In this document: one piece after another, positions 9,042-17,611 of the stretch
Numbering within the stretch: the stretch's first letter is position 1
Layout: each line of letters begins with the position of its first letter
Source: an uncultured Muribaculaceae bacterium
GTDB taxonomy: Bacteria; Bacteroidota; Bacteroidia; Bacteroidales; Muribaculaceae
DNA: 64,000 nt
Direction: 5' to 3'
NCBI GenBank assembly: GCA_947628305.1
Contig: CANQZG010000002.1
Location: 62,001-126,000, forward strand
Made by a program: the position numbers and the translations under genes
The notes under the pieces: model-generated
Told to the model about the DNA's origin: nothing
Database searches by the model: none
The model's input: only the letters and a program-made list of their open reading frames with translations

Positions 9042-9980
9042 TTATAGGTCGAGACGGTATGTGTCATATATTATTGAGCGTCCGCCGAACTCCTCTTTAT
9101 GCGCCACCATGCCTGAATTGAGGTATAGGCCACGGCTCTCATTTGATATGCCGAAATCGAAATAACGGCAGTCAGTGCTGGTGAGCAACTCGTTGTAAAT
9201 GACATCCACGGCATATTGTTCCTTGCCAGTGTCGGTGGCCGCGGCATATTGCAGGTGCATGACCCCGTTTATAAGGTATATCACCGCCCCTGCAAGAATC
9301 TCGTTTTCCCTGTGGGCGATAAAAAATCTGATGTCATCGGGAAAGCGGTCACGCAGCAGTTGTATCTCGTGTCGATTGTGTACCGGGGTGACGTTGTGAC
9401 GCACTCGTCGGTCTTCGACTATTATAGGCCAAAACAGAGAGGCATCGTCATTGGGGGAGACCGATATGTTGAACCGATTACGGCGTTTTAATGCGCGTTT
9501 ACCAAGGCGTGACGATTTAATCGGGTCGGCGAGGTTGATTGTGGTTGACAGATTGCGGATGTCAAGGTGTGCTCCCATGCGCCATAGTGCGTACAAGTCT
9601 TCTTCGGCTGGTTGTTGGTGGTAGATGTGGGGGACAGGTTTGTAATAAAGGGTCTTGGCTCCGTCTTTACGAAGCCGTTCCGCAATCATCTCCAGGATGT
9701 TCAGCGGGGAGTTGTCACCCGCGCCTGATGTCCTGTTATCCATCACGAGTCCACCGTAGGTCAGTCCCTGATGGGAATGAACGGTGTCGCCGTCACGGTT
9801 GGCGGGGAAAAGTGCGGAGAGACGTCCCTTGGAATCGTAAACCATCAGTGAGCAGTCCTTGAATCGGTCGGCATGGTAGTCCATGTAGTTGCGGTTGAAC
9901 AGGAACGTGCCGTTCTTGGAACGTGCGACAAACTCGTTCCAGGCATTGGCGTCACCGGGCGTATAAGGTCTGATTTCCAT
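9042..9980 (-). CDS. GNAT-superfamily acyltransferase (BioF2/FemAB-like)
   Basis: 312-residue soluble protein with the two-lobed layout of FemAB-like GNAT proteins. The N-terminal lobe has EIRPYTPGDANAWNEFVARS and TFLFNRNYMDYH, and the C-terminal lobe has FFIAHRENEILAGAVIYLINGVMHLQYAAA followed by YFDFGISNESRGLYLNSG. The latter matches the acetyl-CoA-type GNAT fold (PF13480-like). Substrate is unknown; relatives add amino acids or acyl groups to cell-envelope precursors. It stands alone between two repeat-filled gaps, downstream of the ROK gene. Confidence 0.75.
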   Translation of the reverse strand: MEIRPYTPGDANAWNEFVARSKNGTFLFNRNYMDYHADRFKDCSLMVYDSKGRLSALFPANRDGDTVHSHQGLTYGGLVMDNRTSGAGDNSPLNILEMIAERLRKDGAKTLYYKPVPHIYHQQPAEEDLYALWRMGAHLDIRNLSTTINLADPIKSSRLGKRALKRRNRFNISVSPNDDASLFWPIIVEDRRVRHNVTPVHNRHEIQLLRDRFPDDIRFFIAHRENEILAGAVIYLINGVMHLQYAAATDTGKEQYAVDVIYNELLTSTDCRYFDFGISNESRGLYLNSGMVAHKEEFGGRSIIYDTYRLDL

Positions 9981-10020
9981 TAGCAGTTTCTAAGAGTCTG
10001 TTAAATCCAAACATTTCTAA

Positions 10021-10104
10021 AATCGTAGGGACGCGCCAATGTGCGCGTCCTATCGTCAAATCCCTGATTATATGGGACGCGCACGTTGGCGCGTCCCTAC
10101 GATT
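10021..10104. repeat. Inverted pair of GTAGGGACGCGCC repeat units
   Basis: Left arm 10021-10049 and right arm 10076-10104 are reverse complements over 29 bases with one mismatch. Each arm itself holds a small GGACGCGC/GCGCGTCC hairpin. It lies between the ROK kinase and the GNAT gene, both on the reverse strand. Confidence 0.85.
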
Positions 10105-10121
10105 CTTTAAACGGAGATTTA

Positions 10122-11093
10122 TCACTCGGCGGGGGCTTTGGCTTCCCAACCCAGTGCGCTTGCACCCAGGACGGCGGCATCGGCCTCCTTCAGCTCCGAT
10201 GGAATCAGGCTGACCTTCCCTTTATAGATGCTCAGCATGTTGCGTTCCATTGACTCGCGTACAGGCTTGAACAGAAGTTCTCCCGACTTGGCAAGACCGC
10301 CGAACAGCACGAATGCCGCCGGAGATGAGAACGTCGTGAAATCGGCGAGGGCCTGTCCGAGGATGTCGCCGGTGTATTCAAAGATTCGTTTGGCTATTTT
10401 GTCACCGGCCATGGCCGCGTCATAGACATCTTTGGATGTTATATCCTCGACGGGGATGTCGCGTAACAGAGACGGTTCGGTGCTGATTTCAAGGAACTCA
10501 CGTGCGGTGCGTGCAACGCCGGTGGCCGAGCAGTAGGTCTCGAGGCATCCGGTGCGTCCGCAGCCACACAGCCGTCCGTTGTTACGTTTCATGATGACAT
10601 GTCCTAATTCTCCCGCGAATCCATCATGACCGTAGACGAGTTGCCCGTTGACGACGATGCCACTCCCGACACCGGTCCCGAGTGTAATCATGATGAAATC
10701 CTTGATTCCACGTGCCGCTCCGTAGGTCATCTCGCCTATCGCGGCGGCGTTGGCATCATTGGTTATGGCAACGGGTATATGGAATTTATCATACATCATT
10801 CGGGCGAACGGTATCGGGGTTGGCCACGGGAGGTTGACACCGTCCTCAATCATGCCGGTAAAGAAGTTGGCATTGGGTGCGCCGACGCCTATCCCGTGGA
10901 TTTTGTCAACTGCATCGTTCTCCTTGACGAGGGTGGTGATGCCGTTGTAGAGGTCATCGATATAGTCCTCGATTTTATTATGTTTCGCTGTCTTTATTGA
11001 AGAACTGGCGATAACGTTACCTCGAGTATCGACAATGCCGAACACCGTATTGGTGCCACCCATGTCGATACCTATTACGTATGGTTTGCTCAT
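10122..11093 (-). CDS. ROK-family sugar kinase (glucokinase-like)
   Basis: 323-residue cytoplasmic kinase that would phosphorylate glucose or a related sugar such as N-acetylmannosamine or N-acetylglucosamine. The ATP motif DMGGTN is at residues 10-15, the catalytic Asp is Asp113 in TNDANAAAIGE, GELGH is at 161-165, and the ROK zinc motif CGCGRTGC has Cys176, Cys178 and Cys183. There is no N-terminal DNA-binding domain, so it is a kinase and not a ROK repressor. It starts 12 bases after the DUF3332 gene, so co-transcription is likely. ROK proteins are hard to assign to one sugar from sequence alone. Confidence 0.9.
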   Translation of the reverse strand: MSKPYVIGIDMGGTNTVFGIVDTRGNVIASSSIKTAKHNKIEDYIDDLYNGITTLVKENDAVDKIHGIGVGAPNANFFTGMIEDGVNLPWPTPIPFARMMYDKFHIPVAITNDANAAAIGEMTYGAARGIKDFIMITLGTGVGSGIVVNGQLVYGHDGFAGELGHVIMKRNNGRLCGCGRTGCLETYCSATGVARTAREFLEISTEPSLLRDIPVEDITSKDVYDAAMAGDKIAKRIFEYTGDILGQALADFTTFSSPAAFVLFGGLAKSGELLFKPVRESMERNMLSIYKGKVSLIPSELKEADAAVLGASALGWEAKAPAE

Positions 11094-11105
11094 GGCGCTG
11101 TAATG

Positions 11106-11657
11106 TTAGCGTTGTGCAAACTGTGATGACGAGGCCACAAGTTCCTGATAGGCGAGGACGCCTTCGTTGTTTAGTTCGACCACACGCCTTGTGCCGTCAG
11201 GTGCGGGCATGCTGACATGGGTGTCATCGATGAATGTCATCAGTTCGTAACGGTTTCCGTCGGGAAGTGCAACGCTCCAGCTCTGTTCCTTGCTGTCGAA
11301 ATCAAGGCGCACTGTCGAGCCATCGTTCTCTGATTTGATGGTGTATCCTTTTCCGTCACATTTCACAAGATAACGACCGTCCTTGCCATCGATGACTTTG
11401 GTGCCGCTTGCCACAGGGTTGTTGCCGCTCCAGAACTCAATACTGTTGATGACCAATACATCGGCGAGAGCTGATACTTCATACACCGGAAGAATCCAGA
11501 AAGCGATGAAAACGAGTTCGTTTACAAATTTGTCACCTACCTGGTTATTCCAGCTAAGCAGTTTGTTGGTGAGTGAGAAACTTCCGATGCACGATGTTGT
11601 GAGCATGGAGCCGCATAATGCGATTACGAGGGCTACTGACAGATATTTCTTTTTCAT
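11106..11657 (-). CDS. DUF3332-like lipoprotein
   Basis: 183 residues. The N-terminus is a lipoprotein signal (MKKKYLSVALVIALCGSMLTTSC, Cys23), followed by SFSLTNKLLSWNNQVGDKFVNELVF and a hydrophobic stretch WILPVYEVSALADVLVINSIEFW, the pattern I associate with DUF3332. The C-terminal half is a small beta-rich domain (GTKVIDGKDGRYLVKCDGKGYTI and onward). Function is unknown. Seven copies of a 7-bp repeat lie 36 bases upstream of the ATG, so expression could be phase-variable. The ROK kinase follows closely on the same strand. Confidence 0.75.
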   Translation of the reverse strand: MKKKYLSVALVIALCGSMLTTSCIGSFSLTNKLLSWNNQVGDKFVNELVFIAFWILPVYEVSALADVLVINSIEFWSGNNPVASGTKVIDGKDGRYLVKCDGKGYTIKSENDGSTVRLDFDSKEQSWSVALPDGNRYELMTFIDDTHVSMPAPDGTRRVVELNNEGVLAYQELVASSSQFAQR

Positions 11658-11692
11658 AATGCGTAATATATTAAGTGAAACAATGTTTTTTT

Positions 11693-11741
11693 GAATTAGG
11701 AATTAGGAATTAGGAATTAGGAATTAGGAATTAGGAATTAG
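11693..11741. repeat. Heptanucleotide tandem repeat, seven perfect copies
   Basis: GAATTAG (forward strand) is repeated seven times without error, then breaks down into GAATGAA. It sits in the leader or promoter zone of the DUF3332 gene, starting 36 bases upstream of its ATG. The next 50 bases (to 11797) are AT-rich with loose CATAAACC-like repeats. Confidence 0.92.
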
Positions 11742-11797
11742 GAATGAATCATAACCTATAAATCATAAACCATAAACCTTATACTTTAAACTACAGC

Positions 11798-13210
11798 TCA
11801 AATCGGTATCTTCGCTTTGGCCTTGTTGTAGAAATCAAAGACCGAACGGACATATTGATAGGTCTGTCGCCCGCGGAAATAGCCGTAGCGGCACACCGGG
11901 TCATTATAATATTCAGGTTTGGTTTTCATGAGGATTGCCTGTTCGACATTGTCATCCCACACACGCGGGTTGAGCCCATATTTTCCGGCGAGTGCGATTG
12001 CATCGAGGACATGGGCGAGACCTGAATTATAGGCGGCGACTGTAAATTTTAGCCGTTCATTTCGGTCAGGGACTTTAGAGGCGAGTGACTTGTCAAGTTC
12101 CTTTAATATTTTTACGGCGGTCGATATGCTGACGTCATTGTTTGTCATGCGGTCAGGTGTGACTCCGTAGGCTCTTGCCGTCGATGGCATGATTTGCATG
12201 ATTCCTTTTGCTCCTGCCCAGGAAACCTGGGTGGAGTCATAACGGCTCTCGACGAATCCCTGTGCGGCAATCAACCGCCAGTCCCAGTTTATTTCGCGTG
12301 CATAACGCTTGAACAACGGGTCAAACCGCGATATTCTCCCGCCACTGAAATTGAAATTGAAGACATTCACCTCCTGTTTGCTCATCTCGAAATATCGTTT
12401 GAGCAGTTCGGCGCGTACTTTGGACGGTTGTGCCTGTTCGCTCCATGCGTTGATGGTGTCGGCGAGCCATGGGATTTCAGGCGAGACACCCCAGGCGGCA
12501 CGTTGCGGGAAACTCACCTCGAGGGTGATGTCAAGGTCGTTGTAGTAGGTCTTGTTCAGGCGTGCGATGTCACTGTCAACGACGGTCAGCGGGATGTCCC
12601 CTTCCGATACCATGGCAATGAGGTCTTCAGTGATTAGTGTGTCGCGGTCGATGGCATGGATTTTTATCCCTCCGCCGAGTTCATCGTTCAGATTGATGAG
12701 ACGGTGCTGGTATTTTGAACCTTTCTCGACATAGACATCACGGCCGACAAGGTCGGTGACATCAGAAATCAATTTACCCTTGTCACGTGGTTGTACAAGT
12801 ACCTGATTGGTGATTGTCTCTTTTCCACACGGAATGACATGACCCTTGTATTCGGCGGTGACAGGTACCTCGTAGGCCAACAAGTGTATTTTGCCTGAAT
12901 CAAGCATCTCGACGGCCGAGGCGAGTGATGTCGCTACCTCCAGTCTGAACGGGATGCCTTTGTCGGTCGAAAGCTGCCTGACAAGGTCGTAGTCAAATCC
13001 CATCGGCTCCTCACGGTAAAGGAAATAGGAAGTGGGACTGTACAATGTCCCGACTATAAGTGTGTCAGGCAACGGGAAATGTACGATAGTTGTCAATACG
13101 GAGTCCACCGACTGTACCATTCTTTGTTCCGATGTCGTGCATGCGATTCCCGACAACGTCACGGCTAACGTTGCCACCAAAAGAACCAGCATGTCACGGC
13201 TACGGCTCAT
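11798..13210 (-). CDS. MltF-like membrane-bound lytic transglycosylase
   Basis: 470 residues. The N-terminus has a signal or lipoprotein-like leader (MSRSRDMLVLLVATLAVTLSGIAC). Residues about 40-270 form a periplasmic amino-acid-binding (SBP type 3) domain (TLIVGTLYSPTSYFLYREEPMGFDYDLV). The C-terminal 190 residues are a lytic transglycosylase (SLT) domain with catalytic Glu in AAQGFVESRYD and the GAKGIMQIMPSTARAYG motif. The layout equals E. coli MltF, which cleaves peptidoglycan in the periplasm. I chose the ATG at 13210; a longer reading would begin with TTG inside the end of purM. The gap to purM is 25 bases, so the two are probably co-transcribed. Confidence 0.9.
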   Translation of the reverse strand: MSRSRDMLVLLVATLAVTLSGIACTTSEQRMVQSVDSVLTTIVHFPLPDTLIVGTLYSPTSYFLYREEPMGFDYDLVRQLSTDKGIPFRLEVATSLASAVEMLDSGKIHLLAYEVPVTAEYKGHVIPCGKETITNQVLVQPRDKGKLISDVTDLVGRDVYVEKGSKYQHRLINLNDELGGGIKIHAIDRDTLITEDLIAMVSEGDIPLTVVDSDIARLNKTYYNDLDITLEVSFPQRAAWGVSPEIPWLADTINAWSEQAQPSKVRAELLKRYFEMSKQEVNVFNFNFSGGRISRFDPLFKRYAREINWDWRLIAAQGFVESRYDSTQVSWAGAKGIMQIMPSTARAYGVTPDRMTNNDVSISTAVKILKELDKSLASKVPDRNERLKFTVAAYNSGLAHVLDAIALAGKYGLNPRVWDDNVEQAILMKTKPEYYNDPVCRYGYFRGRQTYQYVRSVFDFYNKAKAKIPI

Positions 13211-13235
13211 GGTGGAGGTAATGACCGGGATGTAA

Positions 13236-14402
13236 TCAATATTCAAACACTCCTGCCGGAGACTTGATTGTCAATAGGTTGGAAGGCGCATCCTCGACAT
13301 GTCCTATTATCTGTGCGGGTATACCGAATGATTCTGAAATCTCAATTACACGCGTTGCATCCTTTTCATTGAGATATATCTCCATGCGGTGTCCCATGTT
13401 GAACACCTTGTACATCTCGGAGGGGTCGGTACCGCTTTCACGGGCAATCAGTTCAAACAGCGGTGGGACAGGGAACATGTTGTCCTTGATGACATGTTTG
13501 TTCTCGACGAAGTGCATGACCTTGGTCTGTGCGCCGCCTGAACAATGCACCATGCCGTGGATGGCGGGACGCATCTCCGATAATATGCTTTTTATGACAG
13601 GGGCGTATGTGCGGGTGGGGGAGAGGACGAGACGACCGGCATCAAGTGGTGTTCCCTCGACCGGGTCGGTCAGGTTGCAAGTCCCGGAATAAACAAGCTC
13701 TTGCGGTACAGCCGGGTCAAATGTCTCGGGATAACGTCGTGCCACATCCTTGTTGAACACATCATGACGTGCCGAGGTGAGACCGTTGCTGCCCATCCCG
13801 CCGTTGTATTCTTTCTCGTATGTCGCCTTTCCTGATGAGGCCAGTCCGACGATTACATCCCCGGCTGCGATATTTGCATTATTGATGACATCGCTGCGTT
13901 TCATGCGGCATGTGACGGTGCTGTCGACTACAATAGTGCGCACGAGGTCGCCTATGTCGGCGGTCTCGCCACCTGTGCTGTATATGCCGACTCCGAGGTC
14001 ACGCAGTTCGGCGAGGAGTTCCTCTGTTCCGTTTATGATTGCCGCGATAACTTCGCCTGGAATCAGCATCTTGTTACGACCGATGGTCGATGAGAGCAGG
14101 ATGTTGTCGGTCGCCCCGACACACAGGAGGTCGTCAAGGTTCATCACGACCGAGTCCTGGGCGATACCGCGCCACACGCTGAGGTCGCCGGTTTCGCGCC
14201 AATAGGCGTAGGCAAGCGAGGACTTTGTTCCCGCACCGTCGGCATGCATTATGTCGCACCATTCAGGGTCGCCCCCGAGTATATCGGGTATAATTTTGCA
14301 GAATGCCTTGGGAAACAATCCCTTGTCAATGTTCTTTATTGCGTTGTGTACATCCTCCTTGGATGCCGATACGCCACGGAGATTATAACGGCGGTCGCTC
14401 AT
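13236..14402 (-). CDS. purM: Phosphoribosylformylglycinamidine cyclo-ligase (AIR synthase)
   Basis: 388 residues. Makes aminoimidazole ribotide from FGAM with ATP, the fifth step of purine synthesis. PurM signatures include HADGAGTKSSLAY, the ATP-loop region DSVVMNLDDLLCVGA, GGETADI, and GMVHCSGGAQTKV. The protein is longer than E. coli PurM (about 345) but typical for Bacteroidetes. It lies between an outer-membrane protein gene (28-base gap) and the lytic transglycosylase gene on the same strand. Confidence 0.93.
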   Translation of the reverse strand: MSDRRYNLRGVSASKEDVHNAIKNIDKGLFPKAFCKIIPDILGGDPEWCDIMHADGAGTKSSLAYAYWRETGDLSVWRGIAQDSVVMNLDDLLCVGATDNILLSSTIGRNKMLIPGEVIAAIINGTEELLAELRDLGVGIYSTGGETADIGDLVRTIVVDSTVTCRMKRSDVINNANIAAGDVIVGLASSGKATYEKEYNGGMGSNGLTSARHDVFNKDVARRYPETFDPAVPQELVYSGTCNLTDPVEGTPLDAGRLVLSPTRTYAPVIKSILSEMRPAIHGMVHCSGGAQTKVMHFVENKHVIKDNMFPVPPLFELIARESGTDPSEMYKVFNMGHRMEIYLNEKDATRVIEISESFGIPAQIIGHVEDAPSNLLTIKSPAGVFEY

Positions 14403-14430
14403 GATGTTGAAACGTTTCGGGTGTTACTGG

Positions 14431-15048
14431 TTAGAAGAAATATGTGAGACGTATGTCCCATGTGCGCGAACGTGCGCTGAAATCGGTTAGCTGACGTGTC
14501 TTCAGTGCGTAGGTCATACCCCATGTGTATGCCCCTGAGAGTTGCCAGTTACGGAAGATTTCGGCACCTGCGCCCACTTCGATTCCAAGTTCGCCACCCG
14601 CATACTTCAACGCCTCGATTTTGTTGTGACCCATCAGAATACTGAACGTCGGGCCGGCATATACAAATGGTGCGATAGTGTTCTCGACGCCGTTGAGACG
14701 GGTGTACTTGAAACGCAGATGGAAAGGAATGTCGAGATAATGCAGATAGGTGCGCTCGACACCGTACCCTTCAGATGCCCATATCGGTTTGTCGCCGAGG
14801 TGCAGCTTGGCACCGCGCTGCTCATATCGCAGGCCTATGTCGATGCCGAAGCCTATGCCCGGGAACATCAGCTCGCCCTGCACCCCGGCCGAAAACCCGA
14901 CCGACTGGCCGACACCTATCAGGTTTTGTTTGAATTTAAGGGTGGTGATGTCTGCCCCTACGGTAGGGCCATAACGGAACTGAGCATTGGCTGTCATCCC
15001 TCCGATTAAGGCGCAGAGGATTATTATAGAAGTCAGTATCTTTCTCAT
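14431..15048 (-). CDS. Small outer-membrane beta-barrel protein
   Basis: 205 residues with a signal peptide ending near GGMTANAQ. It then shows alternating strands (FRYGPTVGADITTLKF, VGFSAGVQGELMFPGIGFGIDIGLRYEQRG, PFHLRFKYTRL) and ends with aromatic FF (WDIRLTYFF), the usual C-terminal barrel signal. It fits the porin-like/OMP_b-brl_2 group. The role is unknown. It is first in a likely operon with purM and the lytic transglycosylase, and has two near-identical promoter repeats upstream. Confidence 0.82.
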   Translation of the reverse strand: MRKILTSIIILCALIGGMTANAQFRYGPTVGADITTLKFKQNLIGVGQSVGFSAGVQGELMFPGIGFGIDIGLRYEQRGAKLHLGDKPIWASEGYGVERTYLHYLDIPFHLRFKYTRLNGVENTIAPFVYAGPTFSILMGHNKIEALKYAGGELGIEVGAGAEIFRNWQLSGAYTWGMTYALKTRQLTDFSARSRTWDIRLTYFF

Positions 15049-15101
15049 TAATATTCAGGCTATTTAATACAAATTACTAAAATAGTGTAAAAATTACAAC
15101 G

Positions 15102-15132
15102 CAAAGATACGGATAAGCGAGGGCAAAACAAA
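15102..15132 (-). promoter_or_regulatory. Promoter copy 1 (proximal) for the outer-membrane protein-purM operon
   Basis: Reverse strand has TTTG at 15132-15129 and TATCTTTG at 15109-15102, spaced 19 bases, an excellent Bacteroidetes promoter. Leader to the ATG at 15048 would be about 50 bases. It lies in a 27-base element repeated exactly at 15175-15201. Confidence 0.75.
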
Positions 15133-15174
15133 ATTTATTTTGTCTTTGCCGAGCGGAAGTATCTTCGACGGAGT

Positions 15175-15206
15175 CAAAGATACGGATAAGCGAGGGCAAA
15201 AGCAAA
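15175..15206 (-). promoter_or_regulatory. Promoter copy 2 (distal), in the repeated element
   Basis: An exact second copy of the 27-base element (15102-15128 and 15175-15201, 73 bases apart). The reverse strand again has TTTG (15206-15203), 20 bases, and TATCTTTG (15182-15175). This gives tandem promoters for the same operon, or a mobile promoter repeat. Confidence 0.6.
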
Positions 15207-15265
15207 AATAATTCGACATTTGCCATCGAAGTCAATGACTATTTGCTGTTTTTTTATAAAATGAG

Positions 15266-15273
15266 TAATTTCG
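15266..15273 (+). promoter_or_regulatory. Possible -7 box for the GHL10 glycosidase gene
   Basis: TAATTTCG differs from TAnnTTTG at one base and ends seven bases before the ATG at 15281. If used, the mRNA would have almost no leader. Confidence 0.35.
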
Positions 15274-15280
15274 CCATGTA

Positions 15281-16762
15281 ATGAAAAAACTGGTGATATA
15301 TATTCTGTTGTCTTTGACGATGCACTGCCCTGTCACTGTGTACGGCCAATCGTCGGGACGTGAGTTCCGTGGCGCGTGGATGCACACGGTCTATCAGTCA
15401 CAGTATGCACGGCAATCGGCGGCGCAAAACAAGCGTTACCTGTGTCGTCAGCTTGACAGTCTACAGGTGGCGGGTATAAATGCTGTTATTTTCCAGGTAA
15501 GACCGTCGGCCGATGCATTTTATGCATCGAGACATGAGCCGTGGAGCCGCTTTTTGGCAGGAAAGGCGGGTGAAAAGCCTAATCCCTACTGGGACCCGTT
15601 GCGGTTTATGGTGGACGAGTGTCATGAACGGGGAATGGAACTGCATGCGTGGATAAACCCGTATAGGGTCACTACATCCCGCAATGAAAGATTGCCCGAA
15701 GGACATATCGCCTTGAGGCATCCCGAACGTTTTGTAAAATACGGGGGAAAACTGTACTTTAACCCAGGGTTACCCGAGAACCGGCGGTTCATTGCCGATG
15801 TCGTGGCTGACATCATCGACAACTACGATGTGGACGGGATTCACACCGATGATTATTTCTACCCTTACCCTGTCAAGGGCGATACGTTTGATGATGCCGA
15901 GGCTTATCATCGGTACGGCGACGGGATGTCTCTCGGTGACTGGCGTCGTGCTAATGTAGACTCTTTAATCAGCGAATTGCACGCCCTTGTCATGTCGCAT
16001 AAACCATGGGTGCGGTTCGGGGTCAGTCCATTCGGGATATGGCGTAACAAATCTTCCGATGCCAAAGGTAGTGACACCAATGGCTTGCAAAATTATGATG
16101 ACCTGTATGCCGATGTCCTCCTTTGGAGTCGTAACGGTTGGGTCGATTATCTTATGCCGCAGCTGTATTGGTCGTTGGAGAACAAACGCGCGTCCTATTT
16201 GACCCTCGTTGACTGGTGGGGGCGTAATGCCCGGGACCGTCATGTTTATATCGGGCAGGATATCGCTGTTACAATGAAAACGCCCGACCTATCACCGGGC
16301 GATGACCCCACCCAGTTGCATCACAAGGTTAGACTGACCCGTGAGAATTCTGCGATTCAGGGCAATTGCTGGTGGCCCGCTTATTCGATTTCGGCCAATG
16401 TCGGCGGTATCGCTGATTCGCTTGCGGCGACTGTGCAATCATCCCCCGTGCTACCACCGTCCTATCCATGGATTTCGGAAAATAGACCGCGCATGGTTAA
16501 GAAAGTATCGTTCACGACAGGGCTTGACGGACGCAAGACGCTGACATGGCATGCTCCGAAATCTCATAAAAACACCCCCGATGAGGTGAACCGGTACGCG
16601 ATATATTCCGTGCCTGCTGCTGACGGTGCCTGTTTGACGCTCATCGCTGTCGTGCCCCGCCCGGGTTTTGTCCTTCCCGCCGGTTTCAGCGGCGACGTCC
16701 TAATCACGTCGGTCACCCGTGTCAACAATGAGTCGGACCCCGTTCGCGTCACTATAAAATAG
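15281..16762 (+). CDS. Exported GHL10-type family 10-like glycosidase
   Basis: 493 residues with a signal peptide (MKKLVIYILLSLTMHCPVTVYGQ). Residues about 28-330 match the glycosyl-hydrolase-like 10 family (DUF187, PF02638): REFRGAWMHTVY at the start, INAVIFQVRPSADAFY, GMELHAWINPYRV, and VDGIHTDDYFYPYP with paired acidic residues that are candidate catalytic groups. The last 100 residues resemble a fibronectin III-like domain. Relatives are putative cell-wall or glycan hydrolases with poorly known substrates. The GT2 gene follows within 10 bases and is probably in the same transcript. Confidence 0.87.
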   Translation: MKKLVIYILLSLTMHCPVTVYGQSSGREFRGAWMHTVYQSQYARQSAAQNKRYLCRQLDSLQVAGINAVIFQVRPSADAFYASRHEPWSRFLAGKAGEKPNPYWDPLRFMVDECHERGMELHAWINPYRVTTSRNERLPEGHIALRHPERFVKYGGKLYFNPGLPENRRFIADVVADIIDNYDVDGIHTDDYFYPYPVKGDTFDDAEAYHRYGDGMSLGDWRRANVDSLISELHALVMSHKPWVRFGVSPFGIWRNKSSDAKGSDTNGLQNYDDLYADVLLWSRNGWVDYLMPQLYWSLENKRASYLTLVDWWGRNARDRHVYIGQDIAVTMKTPDLSPGDDPTQLHHKVRLTRENSAIQGNCWWPAYSISANVGGIADSLAATVQSSPVLPPSYPWISENRPRMVKKVSFTTGLDGRKTLTWHAPKSHKNTPDEVNRYAIYSVPAADGACLTLIAVVPRPGFVLPAGFSGDVLITSVTRVNNESDPVRVTIK

Positions 16763-16771
16763 TCGGTGGAT

Positions 16772-17611
16772 ATGGTAACAGCTTCGATTGTGGTTCATCG
16801 CACTCCCGCAGGGCAATTGAGGACGGCTCTTGAATCCCTTATGCAGGGTACGGTTGAGTGCGTGTATGTCATTGATAATAGTCCCGATGATTCCTTGAGG
16901 GTCGTATGTCGCGAATATCCTTGTGTGAGATATTGCCATGTTGAAAACCGTGGGTTCGGTGCCGGGCATAATATTGCGTTAAGGAAAGCGATTGATGGCG
17001 GTTCGGATTATCATATTGTGATGAACGCCGATGTCGTTTGGAAAGGGGACATTGTCGCTGATATTGTGCGGTATATGGAGTGCAACAGGGATATAGGGTT
17101 GCTTGCCCCGAGGGTTTATTACCCCGATGGGGTGTTGCAGTATTCGTGCCGGATGTTGCCTACGCCTTTTGTCCTGTTTCAGAAACGTTTTCTGCCACAA
17201 TGGCTGTCGCGACGACGGCTTGACCGCTACCTTCTTGCTGATTCAGACCATTCACAGGCATTCGATTGCCCTTATCTGTTGGGTTGCTTTATGTTTTTCA
17301 GGGTTGAAGCGTTAAGAGATGTCGGATTGTTTGATGAACGTTTTTTCATGTATCCCGAGGACATCGACATATCGCGAAGGATGGGCCGTAGGTATCGCTC
17401 GGTCTACTGGCCCGGTGTCAATATCGTTCATGAGCATGCGGCCGCATCACGTCATGATTTGTGTATGCTATGGATTCATTTGTCCAATATGGTGCGGTAT
17501 TTCAATAAATGGGGGTGGTTCATAGACAAAGAACGCCGGTTGATGAACCGGCGTCTGATGGAGAATCTCCCGCGTATTTCCAACAGGACGCGCCCTGTTG
17601 GCAGGGGCTGA
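16772..17611 (+). CDS. GT2-family glycosyltransferase (rhamnosyltransferase-like)
   Basis: 279 residues, cytoplasmic. GT-A fold signs: VTASIVVHRTPAGQL, VYVIDNSPDD, NRGFGAGHNIALRKA, the metal-binding region YHIVMNADVVW (DxD-like), and the acceptor region GCFMFFRVEALRDVGLFDERFFMYPEDIDISRR. The pattern fits rhamnosyltransferases that extend surface polysaccharide. The ATG at 16772 is used; a GTG two codons upstream is also possible. Two hairpins lie inside the last 80 bases, and the stop abuts that of the convergent DUF4923 gene. The last residues (about NRTRPVGRG) come from a GGACGCGCC-like stretch resembling the local repeat family. Confidence 0.88.
   Translation: MVTASIVVHRTPAGQLRTALESLMQGTVECVYVIDNSPDDSLRVVCREYPCVRYCHVENRGFGAGHNIALRKAIDGGSDYHIVMNADVVWKGDIVADIVRYMECNRDIGLLAPRVYYPDGVLQYSCRMLPTPFVLFQKRFLPQWLSRRRLDRYLLADSDHSQAFDCPYLLGCFMFFRVEALRDVGLFDERFFMYPEDIDISRRMGRRYRSVYWPGVNIVHEHAAASRHDLCMLWIHLSNMVRYFNKWGWFIDKERRLMNRRLMENLPRISNRTRPVGRG
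17534..17601 (+). terminator. Two hairpins in the 3' end of the GT2 gene
   Basis: Stems CGCCGGTT/AACCGGCG (17534-17553) and CCAACAGG/CCTGTTGG (17580-17601) are perfect 8-bp inverted repeats. There is no gap between the GT2 stop and the convergent DUF4923 stop, so termination signals would have to be inside coding DNA. No T-run follows, so this call is weak. Confidence 0.3.

Noticed and set aside
10122..11093. ROK-type transcription repressor
   Set aside because: No N-terminal winged-helix domain; the protein starts directly with the ATP motif.
11693..11741. CRISPR-like repeat
   Set aside because: The unit is 7 bases, with no spacers; it is a simple tandem repeat.
13211..13246. Upstream TTG start for the lytic transglycosylase
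   Set aside because: It would overlap the end of purM and adds residues before a good signal peptide.
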